From Candidatus Bathyarchaeota archaeon (GTDB lineage Archaea; Thermoproteota; Bathyarchaeia; Bathyarchaeales; Bathycorpusculaceae): a stretch of DNA of 15,299 bases. Every line of letters starts with the position of its first letter. Position 1 is the stretch's first letter. This document shows, in pieces, positions 6,868 through 14,429 of this stretch. The notes beneath the pieces are model-generated. The model worked only from the letters and a program-made list of their open reading frames with translations. It did no database searches and had not been told where the DNA came from. The DNA lies in NCBI GenBank assembly GCA_003601785.1, contig PIYA01000007.1:1-15299 (forward strand), in the 5' to 3' direction. The translations under genes were made by a program, and so were the position numbers.

Positions 6868-7646
6868 TGAGAATTCTCCTTAAAGAACGCTTCTAATTTT
6901 TTTGTTTTAGACCTTTTTAATATTTCTGCGCACTTTTTAGGGTTTAAGGCTTTGAAATCTAAGCCTAACGTTGCCAAGAGTCTTTGAACGCCCTTGGCTA
7001 TGTCGGGCGCCACAAGGATTCCGCGCACATCACGGTTCACTTTGCTCTTCACGGCGTCCACGTATCTTGCTAGTTGAAGGACAGCTTCTTTGCTGGCGGT
7101 TTTGCGTTTTATCTCTATCACAACGAATCTGCCGTCTTTGTCAACGCCGTAGATGTCCATGAAGCCTGGTTTAACCTTTTTCTCGTAGCTTATGGGTTTA
7201 AATCCTTCTTCTAAGAGTGAGGGCTCTGTTAGGATTGCCTTTTGCATGTCTTCCTCGCTTGCGTAGAGGGAGAATACGCCTGAATCGGTGAGGCTTATGC
7301 TGGAAACCAGAAGGATTTTGTCGAAGAACACGTCGACGGATTCTCTCGGTTTCTTCCTCAAGGCATGAATCTGCAACCTATCCTTCTCAGCTTTCACCTG
7401 GAATAGGCATCCTGGGGGTTGCCAGTTGACAGGTTCGTAGCCTACTGAACGGTGGACGAGAAGCGAGCCGTCCTCTTTGATTATCAATATGCGTTCTCCA
7501 GGTTCGAGTTTTGAAGTTGCTCTTCCCCGGTAATGCACCCAGCAGTTGCCGACTATTAGTAACGTTTTGCGTTGGGAAACAGCTTCTCTGACTATTTCTT
7601 CCGCCTCATGAATCTGGGGTTTCACCAGAACCGTTGGAGATTTCAA
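6864..7646 (-). CDS. nucS: NucS/EndoMS mismatch-specific endonuclease
   Basis: This 260-residue protein matches NucS/EndoMS, which cuts both strands at certain mismatches or branched DNA and works with PCNA. The N-terminal DNA-binding part has HRSVGYEPVNWQPPG (65-79), with W75 at the expected aromatic site. The C-terminal nuclease domain shows PGFMDIYG (D164), VVIEIKRK (E178 and K180) and QLARYV (Q191, Y195), a RecB-like D-ExK-QxxxY site. The end KTKKLEAFF resembles a PIP box with Thr in place of the usual Gln and L251, F254, F255 conserved. Translation is read from the TTG at 7646, since the good GGAGG upstream is followed by an out-of-frame two-codon ORF. It follows the GNAT gene by 28 bases. 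Confidence 0.92.
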   Translation of the reverse strand: MKSPTVLVKPQIHEAEEIVREAVSQRKTLLIVGNCWVHYRGRATSKLEPGERILIIKEDGSLLVHRSVGYEPVNWQPPGCLFQVKAEKDRLQIHALRKKPRESVDVFFDKILLVSSISLTDSGVFSLYASEEDMQKAILTEPSLLEEGFKPISYEKKVKPGFMDIYGVDKDGRFVVIEIKRKTASKEAVLQLARYVDAVKSKVNRDVRGILVAPDIAKGVQRLLATLGLDFKALNPKKCAEILKRSKTKKLEAFFKENSQ

Positions 7647-7660
7647 GCTTATGCCATTCG

Positions 7661-7665
7661 CCTCC
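7661..7665 (-). promoter_or_regulatory. Shine-Dalgarno site before nucS with a two-codon ORF
   Basis: On the minus strand GGAGG is followed after three bases by ATG-GCA-TAA at 7657-7649, and the nucS TTG begins two bases after that stop. The spacing from GGAGG to TTG is 14 bases, longer than usual. An in-frame ATA codon (7652-7650) would have a normal eight-base spacing. The site therefore decides between reinitiation at TTG and an unusual start codon. Confidence 0.4.
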
Positions 7666-7674
7666 TATCTTCAT

Positions 7675-8730
7675 TTAAGGATACTCGTAGAATTCCGCGT
7701 CGACGTAACATCCATCTATAAAGTAGTAGTTCCTTAAAGCTCCAGTTTTTTTGAATCCCTGTTTCTCAAGCGTTTTCGTAATAATTGTGCTTGTTTGCGG
7801 TATAAACGTGAATATTCGACGGTATCCGTATCTTTCTCTGAAGTTTTTCACCGCCGATATTAGGATGTCTGCAGTTTCCAGCGGTCTTCTGTTAACATCA
7901 ACAATTATCTCTTCGATATATACGTTAGGGGCGTCCAGAAGCCCTGTTCTAAATTGAACGTATCCGAGAAGCTGGGAGCTTTTGAAACATGCGTAACAGA
8001 ATCTTCCCTCCTTTACTCTTATCCGCTCATACCATCTTTGGGTTTCCTTTCTTGTAATGGGTGGAATCTTAACGCTTGACTTGGTGGATTCAGGGCAGTT
8101 TTGAAGTCTCCACAACTCGTCTAAGTCTGAGTCCATTAGCTGTCTAACTTTGCTGTCTTGTTTGTTAGAGTTTGTAAACTGAGAACCTTCGTCAGATTGT
8201 GGAAACCCTGCTCCGTTGAACTTGGGTTCGCAGGGTGCAAGCTCCAAGCTCATGAAGTATTCTTTTTTCCATAAGCCATTAACGTAGGTGTCTTCGCTTC
8301 TGTAAGCTTCTATATTGAATCCGAACTTCTTGTACAGTCTTATTGCTCTTTCGTTACCCTCCGTCGTGGCAAGCGTTAGTTTACGGCAACCCAATCCCTT
8401 CGCGAGTTCTATGGCTTTCGCCATTAAAGCGCTACCCACCCCCTTGCCCCAGTGTTTCCTTCTGACGAAAATCCCAAGCCAAGCCACATGTCGACACCTT
8501 CCTTTTTCGGGTTCCACACTCACGCTTCCGGCAGGTTCACCGTTAAGCTCAGCCACTATGGTTTTCTCCAGTGCCTCCTCAACGACCTTGCGAATCCACT
8601 CTTCTTTAACGTCATGTTCGGTTCGTGGGTAAGCCATGAAATATTTTGCCACTTCAGGGTCGTTCCATGATTCCGTAACCCAAGATGAATCCTCAATTGA
8701 AAGGCTTCTGAATTTGAAATCCGGCGACAT
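7675..8730 (-). CDS. Tandem GNAT-family N-acetyltransferase
   Basis: The protein has 351 residues from the ATG at 8730, or 355 from a TTG at 8742; the positions here use the longer form. The first GNAT domain (about 10-168) has a good acetyl-CoA loop, RRKHWGKGVGSALM at 94-107. It also has the typical NERAIRLYKKFGF at 130-142, as in RimI/RimJ-like enzymes. After a polar linker (about 170-197) a second GNAT-like domain (about 198-355) follows. Its equivalent loop reads VNRRPLETADIL and lacks the glycines, so it probably does not bind acetyl-CoA normally. The acetylated substrate is unknown. It is the first gene of a probable three-gene unit with nucS and the UPF0282 hydrolase. Confidence 0.85.
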   Translation of the reverse strand: MSPDFKFRSLSIEDSSWVTESWNDPEVAKYFMAYPRTEHDVKEEWIRKVVEEALEKTIVAELNGEPAGSVSVEPEKGRCRHVAWLGIFVRRKHWGKGVGSALMAKAIELAKGLGCRKLTLATTEGNERAIRLYKKFGFNIEAYRSEDTYVNGLWKKEYFMSLELAPCEPKFNGAGFPQSDEGSQFTNSNKQDSKVRQLMDSDLDELWRLQNCPESTKSSVKIPPITRKETQRWYERIRVKEGRFCYACFKSSQLLGYVQFRTGLLDAPNVYIEEIIVDVNRRPLETADILISAVKNFRERYGYRRIFTFIPQTSTIITKTLEKQGFKKTGALRNYYFIDGCYVDAEFYEYP

Positions 8731-8742
8731 TTTGAAATTCAA

Positions 8743-8770
8743 TTAAATAAAGAGATGCTTTGAAGATAAA
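8743..8770 (-). promoter_or_regulatory. AT-rich promoter region of the GNAT-nucS-UPF0282 unit
   Basis: On the minus strand the region reads GCTTTATCTTCAAAG, then CTCTTTATTTAA, giving two TATA-like stretches. The upstream one would place transcription near the TTG at 8742. The downstream one is only about 18 bases from the ATG at 8730. The exact element is uncertain. Confidence 0.35.
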
Positions 8771-8796
8771 GCTAACTCAGAAGGCTTTTGATGAAG

Positions 8797-9780
8797 TTAA
8801 ACTCTTAGACCTTCGTATTCTCCTATGATGCTCTGCAACAGTTCATCGTCAATGTTTCCACCGCTTATCACAGCAACTGTTCTTTTATCCAAAAAACGGT
8901 TTTTATGAGCTAAAATCGCTGCTACTGAAAGGGCGCCTGCACCCTCAACCCTTTGTTTTTCCTTCATCCACAGAAGATAAACAGCTTTTCTTATGGTTTC
9001 TTCGTCAACCAGCAAGAATTCGTCAACATACTTCTGAATTATCCGGAAGGTTATCGCCTCTTTTATAACTCCTCCTAAGACTGCGTCCGCGATTGAATCT
9101 GAAGTTTTCACCTCGCTTAGCGAGAGTATTCTTCCAGCTTTGACGGATTCGTACATAACCGCCGAGTTTTCAGGCTGAACCCCGAAGACCTTTACGTTCG
9201 GTTTGAGATTTTTCACAGCTGTGCTTATCCCGGAGATTAAGCCTCCACCTCCCACAGGCACTATTACCATGTCAACGTTTGGGAGTTCTTCGATGATTTC
9301 CAAGCCTATGGTTCCTTGTCCGGCGATCACGTGTTTATCATTGTACGGTGATATGTAGGTTAGCCCTTTCTTTTCCGCCAGTTCTAGGGCTTTCTCTTCA
9401 GCTTGGTCGTATATGTCGCCGTACATTACGAGGTTTACGTTGTAACTTTTGATTTTCTCTATTTTCTTCTTTGGAGTGTTTTTTGGAACCACTATTTTTG
9501 TGGGTATGTTAAACTTCTGCGCTGCGATTGCGACGGCTATGGCGTGGTTTCCTGAAGACGCTGTTATTATTCCCCTTTTTCTCTCCTCTACGCTGAGATG
9601 TAACATTCTGTTTGTTGCACCTCTAATCTTAAAAGAGTTGGATATCTGCTGGTTTTCCAGTTTCAGGTAGACTTTTCCCTTGCAAGCTTCACTTAAAAAC
9701 TTTGAATTCACGAGCGACGTCTTCTTTACGAAGCTCCTTATTTTCTTTTCAGCTTGGATTATATCCCTTAAACTTATCAT
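8797..9780 (-). CDS. ilvA: Threonine dehydratase (PLP-dependent threonine ammonia-lyase), short form
   Basis: This 327-residue fold-type II PLP enzyme converts threonine to 2-oxobutanoate and ammonia, feeding isoleucine synthesis or threonine breakdown. The Schiff-base lysine is K51 in NSFKIRGA. The substrate loop is SSGNH at 75-79, the phosphate-binding glycine loop is GGGG at 177-180, and the cofactor-ring-contacting end is SGGN at 306-309. There is no C-terminal ACT domain, so it resembles the unregulated or catabolic type and could also act on serine. A serine racemase-like role cannot be excluded from sequence alone. The ATG is preceded by GAGGT at a spacing of about seven bases. It is divergent from the methyltransferase gene. 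Confidence 0.9.
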   Translation of the reverse strand: MISLRDIIQAEKKIRSFVKKTSLVNSKFLSEACKGKVYLKLENQQISNSFKIRGATNRMLHLSVEERKRGIITASSGNHAIAVAIAAQKFNIPTKIVVPKNTPKKKIEKIKSYNVNLVMYGDIYDQAEEKALELAEKKGLTYISPYNDKHVIAGQGTIGLEIIEELPNVDMVIVPVGGGGLISGISTAVKNLKPNVKVFGVQPENSAVMYESVKAGRILSLSEVKTSDSIADAVLGGVIKEAITFRIIQKYVDEFLLVDEETIRKAVYLLWMKEKQRVEGAGALSVAAILAHKNRFLDKRTVAVISGGNIDDELLQSIIGEYEGLRV

Positions 9781-9845
9781 GCTTGAACCTCTAAGATAAA
9801 GTGTTAAATTAAGCTTTACAAGCTATCCGTGGAAGCGCTGTTCAA
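9781..9845. promoter_or_regulatory. Divergent promoter region between threonine dehydratase and methyltransferase genes
   Basis: This 65-base gap must hold promoters for both directions. On the minus strand CTTTATCTT (9793-9801) and TTAATTTAAC (9803-9812) are TATA-like, followed by a GAGGT ribosome site. On the plus strand GTTAAATTAAG (9803-9813) lies about 38 bases before the ATG at 9846. The elements overlap, so expression of the two genes may interfere. Confidence 0.4.
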
Positions 9846-10418
9846 ATGAGTGAATGGGACAAAAAACGCGATTTGATGCAACGTTACGACTTAACAGCGC
9901 ATCTTTATGACATGCGGTACGCTGAAGAACAGAACGTGAAATTTGACGTCGCTTTGAAAAACGTGACGGTGGAAGGCGGTTTAATTCTAGACGTTGGATG
10001 TGGAACAGGACTTTTGTTCAACCGCATCGCGGAAAAAACCGAAACCGTTGTCGGATTGGATTTTTCCAAGAAACTGTTGTTCGAAGCGAAAAAACGTGGA
10101 AGAAAGCTTCGAAACGTTCATCTGGTTTTAGCTGACGCTGACAACATGCCCTTCAAAGAAGACGTTTTTGACCGTGTTTTCGCCTTCACAGTTGTTCAGA
10201 ACACGCCGAACCCTGCTGAAACGTTAAGGGAGATTAAGAGAGTTGCGAAGAACGACGCTGTCGTGGCTGTCACAGGTTTAAAAAGGGTTTTCAATCTGGA
10301 AGAGTTTAAACGGTTGCTGTGTGGTGCTGGCTTAGAGATTGTTGATTTAGAAAGCGATGGGGAAAAATTGAAGTGCCACGTGGCTGTTTGTAGGATTTCA
10401 TATGTTAAACCTAGCTGA
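9846..10418 (+). CDS. Class I SAM-dependent methyltransferase
   Basis: This 190-residue protein shows the Rossmann methyltransferase signature LDVGCGTG at 48-55. The acidic end of strand two is GLDFS (D72), and an ADADNMPF motif lies at 97-104. The N-terminal YDLTAHLYDMRYAEEQ segment is a helical cap of the kind seen in archaeal Methyltransf_11-like proteins. The C-terminus is short, so it is a compact enzyme. The substrate (small molecule, lipid, protein or RNA) cannot be told. The ATG start is clear. It runs in the same direction as the polyferredoxin gene 89 bases downstream, but a separate promoter lies between them. Confidence 0.85.
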   Translation: MSEWDKKRDLMQRYDLTAHLYDMRYAEEQNVKFDVALKNVTVEGGLILDVGCGTGLLFNRIAEKTETVVGLDFSKKLLFEAKKRGRKLRNVHLVLADADNMPFKEDVFDRVFAFTVVQNTPNPAETLREIKRVAKNDAVVAVTGLKRVFNLEEFKRLLCGAGLEIVDLESDGEKLKCHVAVCRISYVKPS

Positions 10419-10430
10419 TTTCAAGCCAAA

Positions 10431-10499
10431 AGATATATTACGGTTTTAGTTTAACGCATATTCCAAAACCTTCACGTCCGCTGAGATGTGACTTGGTGG
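10431..10499 (+). promoter_or_regulatory. Promoter and ribosome-binding site of the polyferredoxin-hdrA operon
   Basis: AGATATATTA at 10431-10440 is a TATA-like element about 70 bases before the start, predicting a leader of roughly 45 bases. GGTGG at 10495-10499 stands eight bases before the ATG at 10508. A similar GGTGGG precedes the hdrA start at 11442, so both genes use the same form of ribosome site. Confidence 0.45.
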
Positions 10500-10507
10500 G
10501 TTAATGG

Positions 10508-11455
10508 ATGCCTTTAAAAACTTTAAAGGAAGAGACGGCTGAGACATTAACTTTAGAGTGGAGATTACACGTTAAAGATTACAAGCTTGTTCTCGACAAA
10601 AAAAGATGCGTTGGATGTGAAATATGTTCTCTTGCATGTCCAAAAGAGGCAATCAAACTTGAAAGACAAGAGAAAAAGGCTGGAGAGAAGGCTGAACACG
10701 CCAAGATTGACATAGAATTTGAAAAGTGTAACTTCTGCGGGATATGTGATGTTTTATGCCCGTTTGGTGCGATAAGAGTAACCGTGAACGGAGAACACTT
10801 GCTTTCCGTTGTTGAGAAGGAGAGTTTTCCACAGCTGATCCGCGACATCAAGGTGGATTCAACAAAGTGTCCAGTGGACTGCAAGGAATGTGAGGAAGCG
10901 TGTCCCCTAGACTTGATCAGGGTCTCAAGGTTAACGGTTGATGGGAAAATTGTTGAAAACGTTGAATCATTAACGGAGGAGGAGAAAAGCAGGCTTAAGG
11001 TTAAGGTTGAAATCGAAAAGGATTTTTGTCCCTGCTGCGGGATCTGTGAGGTTAAATGTCCAGAAGACGCAATACAAGTAAGCAAATTTTTCTACGGGAA
11101 AATCACCATTCACCAAGATAAGTGTCCGGATGGATGCACAGATTGTCTAGACGTGTGCCCTATCACCGGAGCCTTATACTTGTCAGATGATGATGGGAAA
11201 GTCCACGTCAACGAGGCTTTTTGTGTTTATTGTGGTGCGTGTAAGGTTGTCTGTCCCGTTGACGAAGCCTTAGAGCTTGAGAGAACAAGCATAAATCACA
11301 CGCCCGTTCGCTCCGGAGTGTGGAACAAAACCTTGGAGAAACTGGCTTCTCCCATCATAATGACTAAGGAGTTGAAGGCTAAGAGCTCCCAAAAGGCACG
11401 GGAATCCGTTGAGAAAAGGTTAGGATGGAAGGTGGGTATCCATGAACAAGAGTGA
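10508..11455 (+). CDS. Polyferredoxin with six 4Fe-4S cluster motifs
   Basis: This 315-residue soluble protein carries six four-cysteine cluster sites. Four have the classic CxxCxxCxxxCP form, starting at C34, C74, C164 and C229. Two have a CxxxCxxCxxxCP form, at C121-C132 and C196-C207. The motifs alternate with short beta hairpins, as in ferredoxin repeats. Residues after about 250 hold no cysteines and form a basic helical tail. Such proteins pass low-potential electrons between complexes. The gene overlaps the HdrA-MvhD gene by 14 bases, so it most likely feeds or drains that enzyme. It is similar in style to FwdF and MvhB polyferredoxins but has fewer clusters than those I recall, so I do not assign either name. 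Confidence 0.88.
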   Translation: MPLKTLKEETAETLTLEWRLHVKDYKLVLDKKRCVGCEICSLACPKEAIKLERQEKKAGEKAEHAKIDIEFEKCNFCGICDVLCPFGAIRVTVNGEHLLSVVEKESFPQLIRDIKVDSTKCPVDCKECEEACPLDLIRVSRLTVDGKIVENVESLTEEEKSRLKVKVEIEKDFCPCCGICEVKCPEDAIQVSKFFYGKITIHQDKCPDGCTDCLDVCPITGALYLSDDDGKVHVNEAFCVYCGACKVVCPVDEALELERTSINHTPVRSGVWNKTLEKLASPIIMTKELKAKSSQKARESVEKRLGWKVGIHEQE

Positions 11456-13904
11456 AAAAAGGGGAGAACAGAACCAAGAAAGCGAAGAACTGCGGATAGG
11501 CGTCTTCATATGCCACTGCGGGTTAAACATCGCAGGCGTATTAGACATACAGGAGCTTGTTGAGTTTGCCAAGACCTTACCGGATGTTGTTTACGTCAAG
11601 GATAACCGTTACACGTGTGCTGACCCTGGACAAGAAGAGATAAGGAAGGGTATAAAAGAGCATAATTTAAACCGTGTCGTTGTAGCCGCCTGTTCACCGA
11701 GAATGCACGAGCCAACCTTTAGAAGAACAGTTTCCGAGGCTGGATTAAACCCGTATCTGTTTGAGATGGCTAACATCCGAGAGTTCTCATCTTGGTGTCA
11801 TCCGAGCACCCCGAAGGAGGCGACGGAGAAGGCTAAAGACCTTATCAAGATGGCTGTCGCGAAGGCTAGGCTTCTACGACCGCTTCAAACGATGGAAGTA
11901 CCCGTGATAAACAAGGCGTTAATCATAGGCGGTGGAATCGCTGGGATAAGCGCAGCCTTAGACTTGGCTGAGATGGGCTTTAAGGTTTACATGCTTGAGA
12001 ACTCGGAGAGCATAGGTGGACACATGGCACAGTTAGACAAGACTTTCCCAACGCTTGACTGCTCCATCTGCATCGAAGGGCCGAAGATGGTTGATGTTGG
12101 AAGGCATCCTAACATAGAGATAATATCCTACGCGGACTTGTTGAGCGTGAGCGGTTACGTCGGAAACTTCAAGGTTAAGATTAGAAAGAACCCGCGATAC
12201 GTCATCGAGGAGAACTGCACGGGATGCGGTGAATGCAGAGACGTTTGTCCGATTGAGTATCCCAACGAGTGGGACATGAACTTAGGGGTTAGAAAGGCCA
12301 TATCCGTTCCCTTCGATCAAGCTGTCCCGCTTGTTTACAGGATTAACAGAGACTACTGCATCGAGTGTTACAAGTGTGTTGATGCATGCGGAGCGAGACA
12401 AGCCATAGACTTTGAACAGCAACCGGAAGAGATAGAACTGGAAGTTGGAGCCATAATAGTCTCGACAGGTTATGACATATACTTGCCTTATGATAACCCA
12501 CTCTACGGCTACGGTAAATTCGCAAACGTGATAACATCCCTTGAATTCGAAAGATTGATACTGGCTGCAGGTCCAACAGGCGGAAAAGTCATTAGAGCTT
12601 CCGATGGGAAGAAACCTCGAAGCGTAGCCTTCATCCAGTGTGTTGGCTCTCGAGACACCGGTAAATTTCCGTACTGTTCAAACTTCTGCTGCATGTACAC
12701 CCTAAAACACGTTGTCCAGCTCAAGGAGAAGTACAAGGAGGACGTGGAAACATACGTTTTCTACATGGACATGCGGAGCAACTTCAAAGGCTACGAAGAA
12801 TTCTACCAGCGGGCGAGAGAGCTGGGTGCAAACTTCATCCGTGGAAGAGTAAGCCGAATCTTCGAAGATCCGAAGACAAAAAACCTGATTATAAGAGCTG
12901 AAGACACGCAGCTTGGAAAACCAATAGAAATAGAGGCTGAAATGGTTGTCTTGGCAACGGCGGCTATACCAAAGAAGGGTTCCGACGAGCTGGCCCGCAT
13001 ATTGAACATCACGAGAGGGTCAAACGGGTTCTTCATGGAAAGTCATCCGAAACTCAAACCCATAGACGCGCCAACGGATGGAATATTCTTCGCTGGAGCG
13101 TGTCAAGGACCCAAAGACATACCATACAGCGTCTCACAGGGAAGCGGAGCCGCATCCAGAGCAGCCACAGTTCTTTCAAAGCCCACGTGGAAGATTGAAC
13201 CGATAATAGCTGTTGTTGACCCGGAAAAGTGTAGAAACGTTAAAACGAAATGTGGGATATGCGCTCAGAAATGTCCCTACGGAGCGATAAAAATCGTTGA
13301 GAAACAGCCAGCCCAAGTGATAGCAGCCATGTGCCACGGCTGCGGAACATGTGTGGCTGAATGTCCAGCGGACGCAATAACTCAGATGCACTTTACAGAC
13401 GCGCAAATACTTGCTCAGATAAGAGCCGCTTTAGAAACGAATCCAGAAGATAAAATATTGGCTTTTCTATGCAACTGGTGTAGCTACGCTGGCGCAGATT
13501 TAGCTGGAACGAGCAGACTGGAATATCCGCCTACTATAAGGCCTATAAGGGTTATGTGTTCAGGAAGGGTTGACAGAGACTTCGTTTTGGAAGCTTTCAG
13601 ATTAGGTGCGGCTGGAGTTATGGTTGGCGCTTGCCACCTTCCCTATGACTGCCATTACATTAGTGGAAACTGGAAGATGAAAGCGAGAATGGAAGCATTG
13701 GCGCCTATGCTTCACAAGTTGGGGTTAAGCCCGGAGCGTTTCCGCATAGAGTACATATCAGCCGCTGAGGGTGTTAAGTTTGCGCAGGTTGTCACGGAGA
13801 TGACCGAGCAGTTAAAAGCCTTAGGTAAGGAGAAGATTAAGGCTGAAAACAAAAAGCTGAAACCAGTGTTAGAGAACATGTTGAAGAGAAAGAAGATAAT
13901 ATAA
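11442..13904 (+). CDS. hdrA: HdrA-MvhD fusion, electron-bifurcating heterodisulfide reductase subunit A
   Basis: This 820-residue protein is an iron-sulfur flavoprotein, HdrA, fused at its C-terminus to MvhD/FlpD. The N-terminal domain starts with ICHCG (C24, C26). The FAD-binding Rossmann motif is GGGIAGISAALDLAEMG at 163-179, with the typical CSICIEGPKM at 207-216. Four ferredoxin-like sites follow: C259-C269, C306-C316 (ending CG rather than CP), C597-C611 with a wide first gap, and C631-C641. The MvhD part (about 670-795) has CNWC at 677-680, C706 and GACHLPYDC at 729-737. In known systems HdrA bifurcates electrons between ferredoxin and heterodisulfide reduction. Similar fusions such as HdrA2 use F420. 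The catalytic HdrB and HdrC are not in the window. Confidence 0.93.
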   Translation: MNKSEKRGEQNQESEELRIGVFICHCGLNIAGVLDIQELVEFAKTLPDVVYVKDNRYTCADPGQEEIRKGIKEHNLNRVVVAACSPRMHEPTFRRTVSEAGLNPYLFEMANIREFSSWCHPSTPKEATEKAKDLIKMAVAKARLLRPLQTMEVPVINKALIIGGGIAGISAALDLAEMGFKVYMLENSESIGGHMAQLDKTFPTLDCSICIEGPKMVDVGRHPNIEIISYADLLSVSGYVGNFKVKIRKNPRYVIEENCTGCGECRDVCPIEYPNEWDMNLGVRKAISVPFDQAVPLVYRINRDYCIECYKCVDACGARQAIDFEQQPEEIELEVGAIIVSTGYDIYLPYDNPLYGYGKFANVITSLEFERLILAAGPTGGKVIRASDGKKPRSVAFIQCVGSRDTGKFPYCSNFCCMYTLKHVVQLKEKYKEDVETYVFYMDMRSNFKGYEEFYQRARELGANFIRGRVSRIFEDPKTKNLIIRAEDTQLGKPIEIEAEMVVLATAAIPKKGSDELARILNITRGSNGFFMESHPKLKPIDAPTDGIFFAGACQGPKDIPYSVSQGSGAASRAATVLSKPTWKIEPIIAVVDPEKCRNVKTKCGICAQKCPYGAIKIVEKQPAQVIAAMCHGCGTCVAECPADAITQMHFTDAQILAQIRAALETNPEDKILAFLCNWCSYAGADLAGTSRLEYPPTIRPIRVMCSGRVDRDFVLEAFRLGAAGVMVGACHLPYDCHYISGNWKMKARMEALAPMLHKLGLSPERFRIEYISAAEGVKFAQVVTEMTEQLKALGKEKIKAENKKLKPVLENMLKRKKII

Positions 13905-13937
13905 CAGAAAAGCTTATGAGACTGAATTGGTTGTAAA

Positions 13938-14429
13938 ATGGGCATGCCAAAACAAAAGATGATAGATTTACTCTACGAGTTGATGAAGAACTCGAGGAGA
14001 AGCGACAGACAACTCGCGAAAGCCGTCGGAGTTTCCCAACCTACAATAACTAGGATGAGGAAGACTCTTGAAAAGAAAGGATACATCTACGGATACACCT
14101 TGGTTCCAGCCCTTGACAAGATCGGTTTTGAAATAATGGCGTTCAACTTTCTGTCAGCGGATATAACGGAAGATTTTGTGAAGAAAATCCGTGAATGGAC
14201 TGTGAAAAGCCGTAAAGTGATATTTTCAAGCCTTGGAGGAGGTCTGAACGGAAAAACTCTTGCCATGGTTTCAATTCACAAGGATTTCACAGACTTTTCA
14301 ACTTTTATTCATGAACTTAAAGGTTCCTTTACTTCAGAAATTAAGTCAATTGACAGTTTCTTATGCTCGCTTAAAACAGACGTGATTCAACATCTCTCTT
14401 ACACGGATTTGGAAAAGCCTCAGCCTTAA
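13938..14429 (+). CDS. Lrp/AsnC-like transcription regulator
   Basis: This 163-residue protein has an N-terminal winged helix (about 6-56), with RSDRQLAKAVGVSQPTITRM as the DNA-recognition unit and KKGYIYGYT as the wing. The C-terminal half (about 60-150) has alternating beta/alpha segments, like the Lrp RAM ligand domain but weakly conserved. It follows hdrA by 33 bases. AAAAGCTTATGAG, about 26 bases before the ATG, may be a weak TATA element giving a leaderless transcript. It could regulate the hdrA operon or the adjacent permease. Its stop codon overlaps that of the convergent permease gene within a TTAA. Confidence 0.82.
   Translation: MGMPKQKMIDLLYELMKNSRRSDRQLAKAVGVSQPTITRMRKTLEKKGYIYGYTLVPALDKIGFEIMAFNFLSADITEDFVKKIREWTVKSRKVIFSSLGGGLNGKTLAMVSIHKDFTDFSTFIHELKGSFTSEIKSIDSFLCSLKTDVIQHLSYTDLEKPQP

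Noticed and set aside
10579..11085. Minus-strand open frame of 168 codons opposite the polyferredoxin
   Set aside because: The plus-strand cysteine motifs are clearly real, and the antisense product has low-complexity Ser/His content without family features.
13465..13660. Selenocysteine or frameshift in the MvhD part of the fusion
   Set aside because: The frame is uninterrupted and the expected cysteines are encoded by TGT or TGC.
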